Origin: Archangium violaceum
Lineage (GTDB): Bacteria; Myxococcota; Myxococcia; Myxococcales; Myxococcaceae
Direction of reading: 5' to 3'
DNA: 64,000 bases
Assembly: GCF_016859125.1 (NCBI RefSeq)
Contig: NZ_CP069338.1
Span: 6,263,501 to 6,327,500 of the forward strand
Part shown: positions 8,634 to 16,692 of the stretch, in pieces
How positions within the stretch are numbered: the first letter of the stretch is position 1
How the letters are laid out: each line of letters opens with the position of its first letter
Notes under the pieces: model-generated
The model's input: the letters and a program-made list of their open reading frames with translations, nothing else
Told to the model about the DNA's origin: nothing
Database searches by the model: none
Translations under genes and position numbers: made by a program

Positions 8634-9515
8634 TCAGATGAGCCCGTCCCAGCCCTGCTCGTTGCGGCGGAACGCGTCGCGGATGCGGTCCACCAGGGCG
8701 TCGGGCAGCGGGCCCTTCTCCAGGGCGCGCAGGTTGCTCTGGAGGTTCTCCGTGCGCGTGGTGCCCACGATGCAGCTGGCCACGCCCGGCACGAAGGCGG
8801 CGAAGCGCAGGGCCAGCTCGCTCCAGTCCAGGCCCTCGGTGTCCAGCGCCAGGGCGCGCATCCGCTCCCAGTACGTGGCGATGTCCGGGGCACCGGGGCG
8901 CTCGGCGAAGCGCCAGGGCGCGTTGCCCAGGGGCCGCTTGGCGATGACGCCGATGCCCTTCTCCCTCGCGACGGGCAGACCCCAGTCGATGACCTTCTGG
9001 TCGAAGACGTTGACGGACGTCTGCACGGAGCCGAAGGCCCCCGAGTGCAACGCCCACCTCAGGGGCGCGTTGTCCCCCGAGTACGCGGCCACGCGCACCT
9101 TGCCCTGCTCCACGGCGCGCCGGAGCGCGTCCACCACGCCCGGGCGCTCCAGCACGTCCACCGGACACGAGTGGAAGTGCACCAGGTCGATGACGTCGGT
9201 GCGCAGCCGGCCCAGGGCCAGGTCGATGCCCTGGGTGATGCAGGGGCCCGTCCAGTCCTCCACGCCGGGCACGCCGTAGCCGCACTTGGTGGAGAGGACG
9301 AACTCGTGCCGCCGCCCTTGCAGGTAGCGGCCGATGCGCTCCTCGGACAGCCCATAGCTGGGCGCCGTGTCGAGCAGGTTGATGCCCGCGTCCAGCACCC
9401 CGTGGAGCAGGGCCTCGGCGCTGGCCTCGGACAGCTCTGGACTTCCCACCGGCCCCGCTCCGAATCCCAGGACGGACACTTGAAGGCCGGTGTTGCCCAG
9501 AGGTCTGCGAATCAT
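8634..9515 (-). CDS. Aldo/keto reductase
   Basis: A 293-residue NAD(P)H-dependent oxidoreductase with a TIM-barrel fold. It starts at MIRRPLGNTGLQVSVLGFG, the classic first strand of the family. The catalytic tetrad can be read: Asp and Tyr in LDTAPSYGLSEERIG, Lys in LSTKCGYG, His in DLVHFHSC. The C-terminal coenzyme region WSELALRFAAFVPGVASCIVGT is also present. The subgroup resembles sugar (fucose/threo-aldose) dehydrogenase-like members, but the substrate is unknown. Its ATG shares one base with the TGA of the M14-type gene (TGATG), so the two are translationally coupled. Confidence 0.93.
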   Translation of the reverse strand: MIRRPLGNTGLQVSVLGFGAGPVGSPELSEASAEALLHGVLDAGINLLDTAPSYGLSEERIGRYLQGRRHEFVLSTKCGYGVPGVEDWTGPCITQGIDLALGRLRTDVIDLVHFHSCPVDVLERPGVVDALRRAVEQGKVRVAAYSGDNAPLRWALHSGAFGSVQTSVNVFDQKVIDWGLPVAREKGIGVIAKRPLGNAPWRFAERPGAPDIATYWERMRALALDTEGLDWSELALRFAAFVPGVASCIVGTTRTENLQSNLRALEKGPLPDALVDRIRDAFRRNEQGWDGLI

Positions 9516-10384
9516 CACGTGCTCCCGCTTCCACGCGCGGCCAGGTCGATGAAGCCGCGAATCCAGATGAGGTTGATGGCGTGGCTGGCTTCTAGCGGAG
9601 TTCGCGTGGTGGTCTCCAGTGCCGTGGCGTAGGGCACCCCGCAGCGCAGGAAGTAGTCGGTGACGCTCCCATCGTTGTACTCGATGAGGCCGTCCGTGTC
9701 GGTGCGGTTGACGTCGTCCACCTTCTCCTCTCGCATGATGCGGGCATAGGCCGACGCGGCCTCCATGAGCGGCCGGTAGGCGCTCTTGTCCCCGAAGGTA
9801 TAGGCGTAGGTGGCGGAGCCCGGCAGGTAGTTGTCCTGGTGGATGTCGAGCGCCGCGTCGGGAGCGGGGTAGCGCACGATGTCCGAGCGCACCGCGCGCG
9901 TCTCCTTGGGGCCTCCCTCGTAGAGCGCCCAGCGGAGGAAGGGCTCGCCGTGGTTGAGCTCGCCCTTCCACTCCCCGGGCGCGGTCTCGTAGCGCAGGAA
10001 GTCGTTGTTGGGTTTCTCGCCGCTGCGGTTGTAGCGGGTGCCGTCCTCGAAGCCCGAGGGGTTGATGCAGGGGTACACGCGCAGGCCCACGCGACGTTCA
10101 CGGGCGTACGTGACGATGTCCTCGAAGTACTGGCACAACGTGAGCGGACCGGCGGGCTCCTCGCCGTGGAAGCCCGAGGTGATCACCAACCAACGCTCCC
10201 CGGGCACGGTGAGCCGGAAGAGCGGGTACTCGACACCTCCCTCGACGACTCGGGCGTACTCGTTCACCTCGGCGATGTCGGCGTAGGCGCGGATGCGGCG
10301 GGCGTACTCTTGGTAGTTGTGTGGCACCCCTCCAGGGTATCCACGGGAGAGGTGGGCCGGGGACGGAATTGGACCCCGGTCCAT
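9515..10384 (-). CDS. M14 carboxypeptidase / deacylase-like zinc hydrolase
   Basis: A 289-residue enzyme of the zinc carboxypeptidase/succinylglutamate desuccinylase superfamily. Zinc ligands are visible as H and E in TSGFHGEEPAG and as the His of ALDIHQDN. Family landmarks NPSGFEDGTRYNRSG and the late glutamate region ALETTTRTPLE follow. There is no signal peptide, so it should act in the cytoplasm on a small peptide or N-acylated compound (inference). The ATG at 10384 is used; an internal GTG (VPHNYQEY) is a possible shorter start. It lies 32 bp after the Spy/CpxP-like gene and overlaps the aldo/keto reductase gene. Confidence 0.8.
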   Translation of the reverse strand: MDRGPIPSPAHLSRGYPGGVPHNYQEYARRIRAYADIAEVNEYARVVEGGVEYPLFRLTVPGERWLVITSGFHGEEPAGPLTLCQYFEDIVTYARERRVGLRVYPCINPSGFEDGTRYNRSGEKPNNDFLRYETAPGEWKGELNHGEPFLRWALYEGGPKETRAVRSDIVRYPAPDAALDIHQDNYLPGSATYAYTFGDKSAYRPLMEAASAYARIMREEKVDDVNRTDTDGLIEYNDGSVTDYFLRCGVPYATALETTTRTPLEASHAINLIWIRGFIDLAARGSGST

Positions 10385-10416
10385 CCACGATGTGTGCTTC
10401 CGCGTGCACTCGGCTA

Positions 10417-10869
10417 TTAGTGAGCGTTCATGTGCTCACGAACCCCGGCCGTCACCTGCTGGCGCTGCTCGGGGGTGAGGATGCGGTGGGCCTGCAGGGC
10501 GGCGTCGGCCACCTTGTGGGCGAAGGCCCGGAATGCGTCCACGCGCGCGTCCACCAGGGCGTGCACGGCGTTGCTGTCCGGGTTGGGGGACTCCCACTGA
10601 CTCATCATCTGGGCCCGCGCGTCCTTCTGCTGCTCGAAGAGGCGCTTGCCGTCCTCGAAGAGCGAGTCCTTCAGCCCGTGGATGGCCTGCTTCTGGGCGT
10701 CGGTGGCCTTCAGGTCCTCCAGCTTGTCGTCCAGCTTCCAGGTGATCATCTGCTTCACGCGCTCGGGGTCGCGCGGGCCACCGCCGAAGTGTCCGCCGCG
10801 GAAACCCGACAGGAGGACGAAGGCGAGGACGGCGGAGCCGGCGAGGAGGATCTTGTTCTTCGTGGTCAT
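10417..10869 (-). CDS. Spy/CpxP-like periplasmic protein
   Basis: A 150-residue exported protein. After a signal peptide or anchor (ILLAGSAVLAFVLLSGF) come a Gly/His-rich stretch (FRGGHFGGG) and a helical body. The LTPEQRQQ motif near the C-terminus is the LTxxQ hallmark of Spy/CpxP/CnrX proteins, and the spacing of helices fits. In enterobacteria such proteins act as periplasmic chaperones or envelope-stress/metal sensors; the partner here is unknown. I use the ATG at 10869, because that start gives a proper signal peptide. It is probably the first gene of an operon with the M14-type and aldo/keto genes. Confidence 0.78.
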   Translation of the reverse strand: MTTKNKILLAGSAVLAFVLLSGFRGGHFGGGPRDPERVKQMITWKLDDKLEDLKATDAQKQAIHGLKDSLFEDGKRLFEQQKDARAQMMSQWESPNPDSNAVHALVDARVDAFRAFAHKVADAALQAHRILTPEQRQQVTAGVREHMNAH

Positions 10870-11278
10870 GGCGTATGCTCCCAGGGGCCTTCCCGGCCCC
10901 GCGTTCTGCTCGTGGACGCCGTCAATCGGCGACGGTGTACAGAATGCGAGAGGCCCGTTGAGGGGGCTTTGTGGCGGGGTAAAGAAGTGTGAAGGCCACG
11001 CGGCGGGCTCCGGCCGGTGGGCTCCGGCCGCCTGGAGACCCCGGCCGCTCGCCCGCCCGGCGACCTGGCGGGAGAGGGCCCCACGCGGCCATCCCAGGTG
11101 GCAGGGCCTGTGCCCCATTCCCGACCTGATGGCTCCTTCACGGCCCGTGGAGGCCGTGGCACAAGGCGCCGGGGCCGACTTTCTGGCCCCGGACACGCCG
11201 TCCGGCCGGAAACTGGCGAGCGGCGTCTCGCTGAACAAATGTGATGCTGTAGACCCCCTTCCTGACTACCTTCCAGCC
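10870..11278. other. 409-bp divergent intergenic region upstream of dnaE
   Basis: No gene is credible here; the open frame that extends dnaE upstream lacks polymerase similarity. Directly visible is a 12-bp direct repeat, GGGCTCCGGCCG, at 11006-11017 and again at 11020-11031. It could be a binding site, but short GC repeats are common in this genome. Promoters for dnaE (rightward) and the Spy/CpxP-like gene (leftward) must lie here, but I cannot place a convincing -35/-10 pair. Confidence 0.4.
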
Positions 11279-14200
11279 ATGTCTTTTACCCATCTCCACC
11301 TGCACTCCCTGTACTCGCTCCTCGACGGCGCGATCCGGATGAAGGACCTCATCAAGACGGTGAAGGAGAAGGGGATGACGAGCGTGGCCGTGACCGATCA
11401 CGGCAACATGTTCGCCACCATCGACTTCTACAAGAAGGCCAAGGACGCGGGCATCAAGCCGATCATCGGCATGGAGACCTACGTCGCCGGTCCCAAGGGC
11501 CGCAAGGATCGCACCGAGAAGGTGGGCCACCACCTCATCCTGCTGGCCAAGAACAAGGAGGGGTACGACAACCTCAAGTACCTCTCGTCCATGGCCTACC
11601 GTGAGGGCTTCTACTACCACCCGCGCATCGACAAGGAGCTCCTGAAGGACCACAGCAAGGGGCTCTTCGCGCTCACCGCCTGCCTGGGTGGCGAGGTGAC
11701 GGGCGCGGCCTTCCGCGGGGACATGGACCACGCCCGCAAGGCGGCGCTCGAGTACAAGAACATCTTCGAGCCCGAGCACTTCTTCCTCGAGGTGCAGTCC
11801 AACGGGATGCCCGAGCAGGAGAAGGCCAACGAGAACCTCAAGCAGCTCAGCCGGGACCTGGCCATCCCGCTGTGCGCCACCGCGGACGCGCACTACATCA
11901 AGCGCGAGGACGCGCGCGCCCACGAGCTCCTCATGTGCATCGCCAGCGGCAAGACGCTCGCCGACGGCAAGCGCATGAAGCACTCCACGGACAAGCTCTA
12001 CGTCACCAGTCCCCAGGAGATGCTGGAGTACTTCAAGGACACGCCCGAGGCCGTCCACAACACCCAGCGCATCGTCGAGCAGATCAACCTGGAGCTGAAG
12101 CTGGGCAAGCCCATGCTGCCCACCTTCCAGGTGCCCGACAGCCACACGCCGGACAGCTTCATGGCGGAGCTGGCGCGCAAGAACCTGGAGGAGCGCTTCA
12201 AGGAGATCGACCTGGCGCGCTTCCGCGCCGGCCAGCCGCCCGTGGACCGCGAGCCCTACAAGGCCCGTCTGGAGCTGGAGATCGGCGTCATCCAGAAGAT
12301 GGGGTTCAGCGGCTACTTCCTCATCGTCCAGGACTTCATCAACTGGGCCAAGCAGAACGGGATTCCGGTGGGACCGGGCCGTGGCTCGGGCGCCGGTTCG
12401 CTCGTGGCCTACTGCCTGCGCATCACCGACCTGGATCCGCTCCCGTACAACCTCCTCTTCGAGCGCTTCCTCAACCCCGAGCGCGTGTCGATGCCCGACT
12501 TCGACGTCGACTTCTGCCAGGACCGGCGCGACGAGGTCATCAAGTACGTGGGCCGCAAGTACGGGGAGAACAACGTCGGGCAGATCATCACCTTCGGCTC
12601 GCTCAAGGCCAAGAGCGTGCTGCGCGACGTGTGCCGCGTCTTCGCGCTGCCCTTCAGTGAGGGGGACCGCATCGCCAAGCTGGTGCCCGAGGTGCTCGGC
12701 ATCACGCTCAAGGACGCCATCGAGCAGGAGCCGCGCCTCAAGGAGATGATGGAGAAGCCCACCGCCATCGGGCAGGTGGAGGGCAAGGACGTCACCACCA
12801 AGGACGTGCTGGAGATCGCGCTCGCGCTGGAGGGCCTGCACCGCCAGCCCGGCATGCACGCGGCCGGCGTCGTCATCGCCGACAAGCCGCTGTGGGAGTT
12901 CGTGCCCACCTACCAGCCTCCGGGCCAGGACACCCTCATCACCCAGTTCGCCAAGGACGAGGTGGAGGCGGCGGGCCTGGTGAAGTTCGACTTCCTCGGC
13001 CTCAAGACGCTCACCGTCATCCAGAACGCGCTCAACCTCATCAACCGCAACCCACCGGACGGCAAGCCCATCCAGCGCGAGGACATCCCGCTGGATGACC
13101 CGGAGGTGTGGAAGCTGATGGCGGACGGCGACACCGCCGGCGTCTTCCAGATGGAGTCCAGCGGCTTCACCGAAATGGTGATGAAGCTCAAGCCGTCCTG
13201 CTTCGAAGACGTCATCGCCGCCGGCGCGCTCTACCGCCCGGGTCCGCTCGACTCGGGCATGGTGGACGTCTTCATCAACCGCAAGCACGGCCGCGAGCCG
13301 GTGGTGTACCCGCACCCCCTGCTGGAGCCCGTCCTCAAGGACACCTACGGCGTCATCGTCTACCAGGAACAGGTGATGCAGATCTCCCAGGTGCTGGGAG
13401 GCTACACCCTGGGCCGCGCGGACCTGCTGCGCCGCGCCATGGGCAAGAAGAAGGCCGAGGTCATGCAGGCCGAGCGGGCCGGCTTCCTCGAGGGGTGCAA
13501 GAACAACAACGTCGACCTGAAGGTGGCCGGCGAGATCTTCGACCTCATGGAGAAGTTCGCCGAGTACGGCTTCAACAAGAGCCACTCGGCGGCCTACGGC
13601 CTCGTCACGCTCCACACGGCCTGGCTCAAGGCGCACTACCGCGTGGAGTTCATGGCGGCCCTTCTCACGAGCGAGAAGGAAAACACCGACAAGGTGGTGC
13701 TGCACATCGGCGAGGCCCGGCAGTCGGGCGTGCAGGTGCTGCCGCCGGACGTGAACCAGTCGGACATGGCCTTCGGCGCGGTGGAGGGGAAGATCCGCTT
13801 CGGCCTGGGCGCCATCAAGGGCGTGGGCGAGGGGGCCATCGAGGCCATCGTCGAGGCGCGCAAGGAGGGCCCCTTCAAGAGCCTGTTCGACTTCTGCGAG
13901 CGCGTGGACTCGCGGAAGGTGAACCGCAAGGTGTTGGAGCAATTGGTGAAGGCGGGCGCCTTCGACTTCGAGAATCGCCCGCGGCGGCAGCTCTTCGAGA
14001 GCATCGAGCGCGCGATGAGCCGCGGCTCCAGCAGCCAGAAGGACAAGGCCGCGGGGCAGAGTTCGCTCTTCGGGATGCTGGGCGGTGGTTCCTCGGGCGG
14101 CGGCGGCGGGATGAAGGACGACTACGTCCAGGTGGAGGAGTGGTCGGAGAAGGAGCGCCTGGCGCTGGAGAAGGAGGCCATCGGCTTCTACGTGTCGGGC

Positions 14201-14851
14201 CACCCGCTGTACCAGTACGACAAGGAGCTCAAGCGCTACGCGCGGCCCATCACCGCGGTGCAGCGCGCGCGCAAGGACGAGAAGCTCACCATCGCGGGCA
14301 TCGTCGCGGCGCTGCGCGAGCGGCCCACCAAGACGGGCAAGCGCATGGCGTGGGTGACGCTGGAGGACCTGTCCGGCTCCATCGAGCTGGTGTGCTTCCC
14401 GGGCAAGGACGGCACGCGCAACGTGATGGGCAAGGACGGCAAGTGGACGAAGCAGGGGCCCAAGCCCGGCTTCGAGCACTGGGAGCCGCTGCTCAAGAGC
14501 GATGATCCCATCCTCGTGACGGGCACGGTGCAGCTCAACCAGCGCGACGAGGACACGCCGGTGGCGGAGCTCATCGTCGAGGACATCCAGAGCCTCAAGG
14601 CCGTGCGGGAGAAGCGCACCAAGCGGCTGGAGCTGCGGCTGCCGGTGGACCTCGCGACGGAGGAGCGCATGGCGAAGCTGGCGGAGATCGCGAAGCAGTA
14701 CGCGGGCGCGACTCCGGTGGCCGTGAGCCTGCTGTTCGCCAACGAGGCGGAGGCGCTCATCGGCAACACCTCCATCAAGGTGCAGGTGAGCGACGAGCTC
14801 ATCCAATCCGTGGAGCGGCTCTTCGGCATGAAGGTGGTCGAATTCGGCTGA
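11279..14851 (+). CDS. dnaE: DNA polymerase III alpha subunit
   Basis: The replicative polymerase, 1190 residues, normal for DnaE. The start is the ATG at 11279, where the PHP domain begins (FTHLHLHSLYSLLDGAI, then AVTDHGNMFA). The palm has GPGRGSGAGSLVAYCL and the catalytic aspartates of PDFDVDFCQDRRDE at about residues 407-411. The third-strand segment KFDFLGLKTLTVIQ and the fingers region EQVMQISQVLGGYTLGRADL follow. A helix-hairpin-helix-like region is near residue 840. An OB domain (LTIAGIVAALRERPTKTGKR) is near residue 1005. No truncation or frameshift is seen. The organism may carry other polymerase C-family genes elsewhere. Confidence 0.98.
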   Translation: MSFTHLHLHSLYSLLDGAIRMKDLIKTVKEKGMTSVAVTDHGNMFATIDFYKKAKDAGIKPIIGMETYVAGPKGRKDRTEKVGHHLILLAKNKEGYDNLKYLSSMAYREGFYYHPRIDKELLKDHSKGLFALTACLGGEVTGAAFRGDMDHARKAALEYKNIFEPEHFFLEVQSNGMPEQEKANENLKQLSRDLAIPLCATADAHYIKREDARAHELLMCIASGKTLADGKRMKHSTDKLYVTSPQEMLEYFKDTPEAVHNTQRIVEQINLELKLGKPMLPTFQVPDSHTPDSFMAELARKNLEERFKEIDLARFRAGQPPVDREPYKARLELEIGVIQKMGFSGYFLIVQDFINWAKQNGIPVGPGRGSGAGSLVAYCLRITDLDPLPYNLLFERFLNPERVSMPDFDVDFCQDRRDEVIKYVGRKYGENNVGQIITFGSLKAKSVLRDVCRVFALPFSEGDRIAKLVPEVLGITLKDAIEQEPRLKEMMEKPTAIGQVEGKDVTTKDVLEIALALEGLHRQPGMHAAGVVIADKPLWEFVPTYQPPGQDTLITQFAKDEVEAAGLVKFDFLGLKTLTVIQNALNLINRNPPDGKPIQREDIPLDDPEVWKLMADGDTAGVFQMESSGFTEMVMKLKPSCFEDVIAAGALYRPGPLDSGMVDVFINRKHGREPVVYPHPLLEPVLKDTYGVIVYQEQVMQISQVLGGYTLGRADLLRRAMGKKKAEVMQAERAGFLEGCKNNNVDLKVAGEIFDLMEKFAEYGFNKSHSAAYGLVTLHTAWLKAHYRVEFMAALLTSEKENTDKVVLHIGEARQSGVQVLPPDVNQSDMAFGAVEGKIRFGLGAIKGVGEGAIEAIVEARKEGPFKSLFDFCERVDSRKVNRKVLEQLVKAGAFDFENRPRRQLFESIERAMSRGSSSQKDKAAGQSSLFGMLGGGSSGGGGGMKDDYVQVEEWSEKERLALEKEAIGFYVSGHPLYQYDKELKRYARPITAVQRARKDEKLTIAGIVAALRERPTKTGKRMAWVTLEDLSGSIELVCFPGKDGTRNVMGKDGKWTKQGPKPGFEHWEPLLKSDDPILVTGTVQLNQRDEDTPVAELIVEDIQSLKAVREKRTKRLELRLPVDLATEERMAKLAEIAKQYAGATPVAVSLLFANEAEALIGNTSIKVQVSDELIQSVERLFGMKVVEFG

Positions 14852-14889
14852 GCGCGGGCGTGGACGCTGCCCGGGCGTTCTGCTCAAGT

Positions 14890-14913
14890 GGCCCTCCTCC
14901 ACGAGGGAGGGCC
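14890..14913 (+). promoter_or_regulatory. Hairpin that sequesters the ribosome-binding site of the next gene
   Basis: A perfect 8-bp inverted repeat GGCCCTCC (14890-14897) / GGAGGGCC (14906-14913) with an 8-base loop lies between dnaE and the ATG at 14918. Its right arm is the only good Shine-Dalgarno sequence (GAGGGAGG, 14903-14910). There is no T tract, so it could act as a weak dnaE terminator, a translation-blocking hairpin, or both (inference). Confidence 0.5.
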
Positions 14914-14917
14914 TTGA

Positions 14918-15745
14918 ATGACGGCGGCATATCAGTCACTGCGCATCGAACAGGCGGACGGCATCGCCGAGGTGGTGCTCACCGGTCCCGGCAAGGGCAA
15001 CGCGCTCGGGCCGGACTTCTGGCGCGAGATGCCCGAGGCGCTCCGGAAGCTCGACGCGGATGACTCGGTGCGCGTCGTCCTCCTGCGCGGCGACGGCTCC
15101 CACTTCACCTACGGCCTCGACTTGATGGCCATGATGGAGACGCTCGGGCCGCTGCTCACGGGCGAGGGCAACCTCGCGCTCGAGCGCACGAAGCTGCTCC
15201 AACTCATCGACACCATGCAGGCCTCCACCGAGGGGCTCGCCCGCTGCCGCAAGCCGGTGCTGGCGGCGGTGCACGGCTGGTGCATCGGTGGCGGTATCGA
15301 TCTCATCGCCGCGTGCGACTTCCGCTACTGCTCGCGCGAGGCGAAGTTCTCCCTGCGCGAGGTACGCGTGGGCATCACCGCGGACCTCGGCGCGCTGCAG
15401 CGGCTGCCGCGCATCATCGGCGAGGGGCACACGCGCGAGCTCGCCTATACCGGTGGCGACATCGACGCGGACCGCGCCCTCCAGATGGGACTGGTGAACC
15501 AGGTCTTCGCCACCCCCGAGGAGTTGCTGGCCGCGGCGCGCGCCACCGCACGGAAGATCGCCGACAACCCTCCGCTCGTGGTGCAGGGGGCCAAGCAGGT
15601 AATGGAGTATTGCGCGGACAAGTCCGTGGCGGACGGCCTGCGCTACGTGGCGGTGTGGAACTCCGCCTTCCTTCAGTCACATGACCTCGCCGAGGCCTTC
15701 GCGGCATACGCCGAGCGGCGGCCTCCGCGCTTCCAGGGGAGATGA
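14918..15745 (+). CDS. Delta3,5-delta2,4-dienoyl-CoA isomerase (crotonase family)
   Basis: A 275-residue crotonase-fold enzyme. The oxyanion-hole loop is [16 protein letters not shown]. The following segment ([22 protein letters not shown]) carries the acidic residues used by ECH1-type dienoyl-CoA isomerases (Glu of REVRVG and Asp of TADLG), together with the Asp of GGGIDL. That pattern separates it from ordinary enoyl-CoA hydratases. It would move double bonds during beta-oxidation of unsaturated acyl-CoAs. The last codons overlap the start of the dienoyl-CoA reductase gene (ATGA), which independently supports this assignment. Expression may be affected by the hairpin covering its ribosome site. 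Confidence 0.85.
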   Translation: MTAAYQSLRIEQADGIAEVVLTGPGKGNALGPDFWREMPEALRKLDADDSVRVVLLRGDGSHFTYGLDLMAMMETLGPLLTGEGNLALERTKLLQLIDTMQASTEGLARCRKPVLAAVHGWCIGGGIDLIAACDFRYCSREAKFSLREVRVGITADLGALQRLPRIIGEGHTRELAYTGGDIDADRALQMGLVNQVFATPEELLAAARATARKIADNPPLVVQGAKQVMEYCADKSVADGLRYVAVWNSAFLQSHDLAEAFAAYAERRPPRFQGR

Positions 15746-16554
15746 GTCACATGGCACAGGGTGTATTTCGAGATGATCTGCTGGCGGGCAAGGTGGCCTT
15801 CATCACCGGCGGCAGCAGTGGCATCAACCTCGGTATCGCCGAGGCCTTCGTGAAGGCGGGCGCCAAGGTCGTCATCAACGGCCGCAACGTGGAGAAGCTG
15901 GAGGCGGCCGTGAAGGGCCTCCAGGCGCATGGCACCGCCATGGGCGTGCCCGCGGACGTGCGCAACTACGAGTCCGTGGAGAAGGCCATCCAATCGGCGC
16001 GTGATGCCTATGGGGAGCTCGACATCCTCGTGTGCGGCGCGGCGGGCAACTTCCCCGCTCCCGCCCTGGGCATGTCCTCCAATGGATTCAAGTCCGTGCT
16101 GGAGATCGACGTGCTCGGCACCTTCAACGCCTGCCGCGCCGCCTTCGAGCACCTGCGCAAGCCGGGCGCCAGCGTGCTCAACATCTCCGCGCCCCAGGCC
16201 TACCTGCCCATGGCCATGCAGGCCCACGTCTGCGCCGCCAAGGCTGGTGTGGACATGATTACCCGCACCCTCGCCATCGAGTGGGGTGGGGTGGGCGTGC
16301 GCGTCAACTCCATCACCCCCGGCCCCATCGACGACACCGAGGGCATGCGCCGGCTCGCCCCGGGCGACGACACCCGCCAGAAGCTCACCCGGGCCCTGCC
16401 CCTGCAACGCTTCGGTACGAAGCAGGACATCTCGCAACTCGCGCTTTTCCTGGCGTCGGATGCGGCCTCATACATCACCGGCTCCATCATGGTGTGTGAC
16501 GGTGGCCAGTCGCTGCTCGGCTCCGGCCTGATGCTCCAGGCCATGGGCATGTGA
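15742..16554 (+). CDS. 2,4-dienoyl-CoA reductase (SDR family, DECR2-like)
   Basis: A 270-residue short-chain dehydrogenase/reductase that would reduce 2,4-dienoyl-CoA with NADPH. The nucleotide motif is [12 protein letters not shown], followed by [15 protein letters not shown] and [14 protein letters not shown]. The active-site region [17 protein letters not shown] keeps the catalytic lysine but has no tyrosine four residues before it, exactly as in peroxisomal 2,4-dienoyl-CoA reductases. The C-terminal [19 protein letters not shown] and [18 protein letters not shown] also fit that subgroup. The ATG at 15742 overlaps the isomerase TGA. Together the pair handles polyunsaturated or odd-positioned double bonds in fatty-acid degradation. 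Confidence 0.88.
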   Translation: MSHMAQGVFRDDLLAGKVAFITGGSSGINLGIAEAFVKAGAKVVINGRNVEKLEAAVKGLQAHGTAMGVPADVRNYESVEKAIQSARDAYGELDILVCGAAGNFPAPALGMSSNGFKSVLEIDVLGTFNACRAAFEHLRKPGASVLNISAPQAYLPMAMQAHVCAAKAGVDMITRTLAIEWGGVGVRVNSITPGPIDDTEGMRRLAPGDDTRQKLTRALPLQRFGTKQDISQLALFLASDAASYITGSIMVCDGGQSLLGSGLMLQAMGM

Positions 16555-16692
16555 CGCCCTTGCGGCAACAGGGTGACGGGCTCGTCTCCTGGCACTGAGT
16601 TTTTTCAGGGACATGGTGTCTGATAGAAGTCACTCCGTACCCGCCGAGCGTCCCGCTAGCGGGTGCTGTCCTTCCTCAGCCTGGAGATGTCC

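Noticed and set aside
10646-11278. A 5' extension of the dnaE open frame by about 210 codons
   Set aside because: It covers the Spy/CpxP-like gene in antisense and lacks polymerase similarity; PHP begins at 11279.
11138-14902. A leftward open frame of more than 1200 codons opposite dnaE
   Set aside because: It is the antisense shadow of dnaE, rich in His, Leu, Arg and Val with no family motifs. Such shadows arise from G/C at third codon positions.
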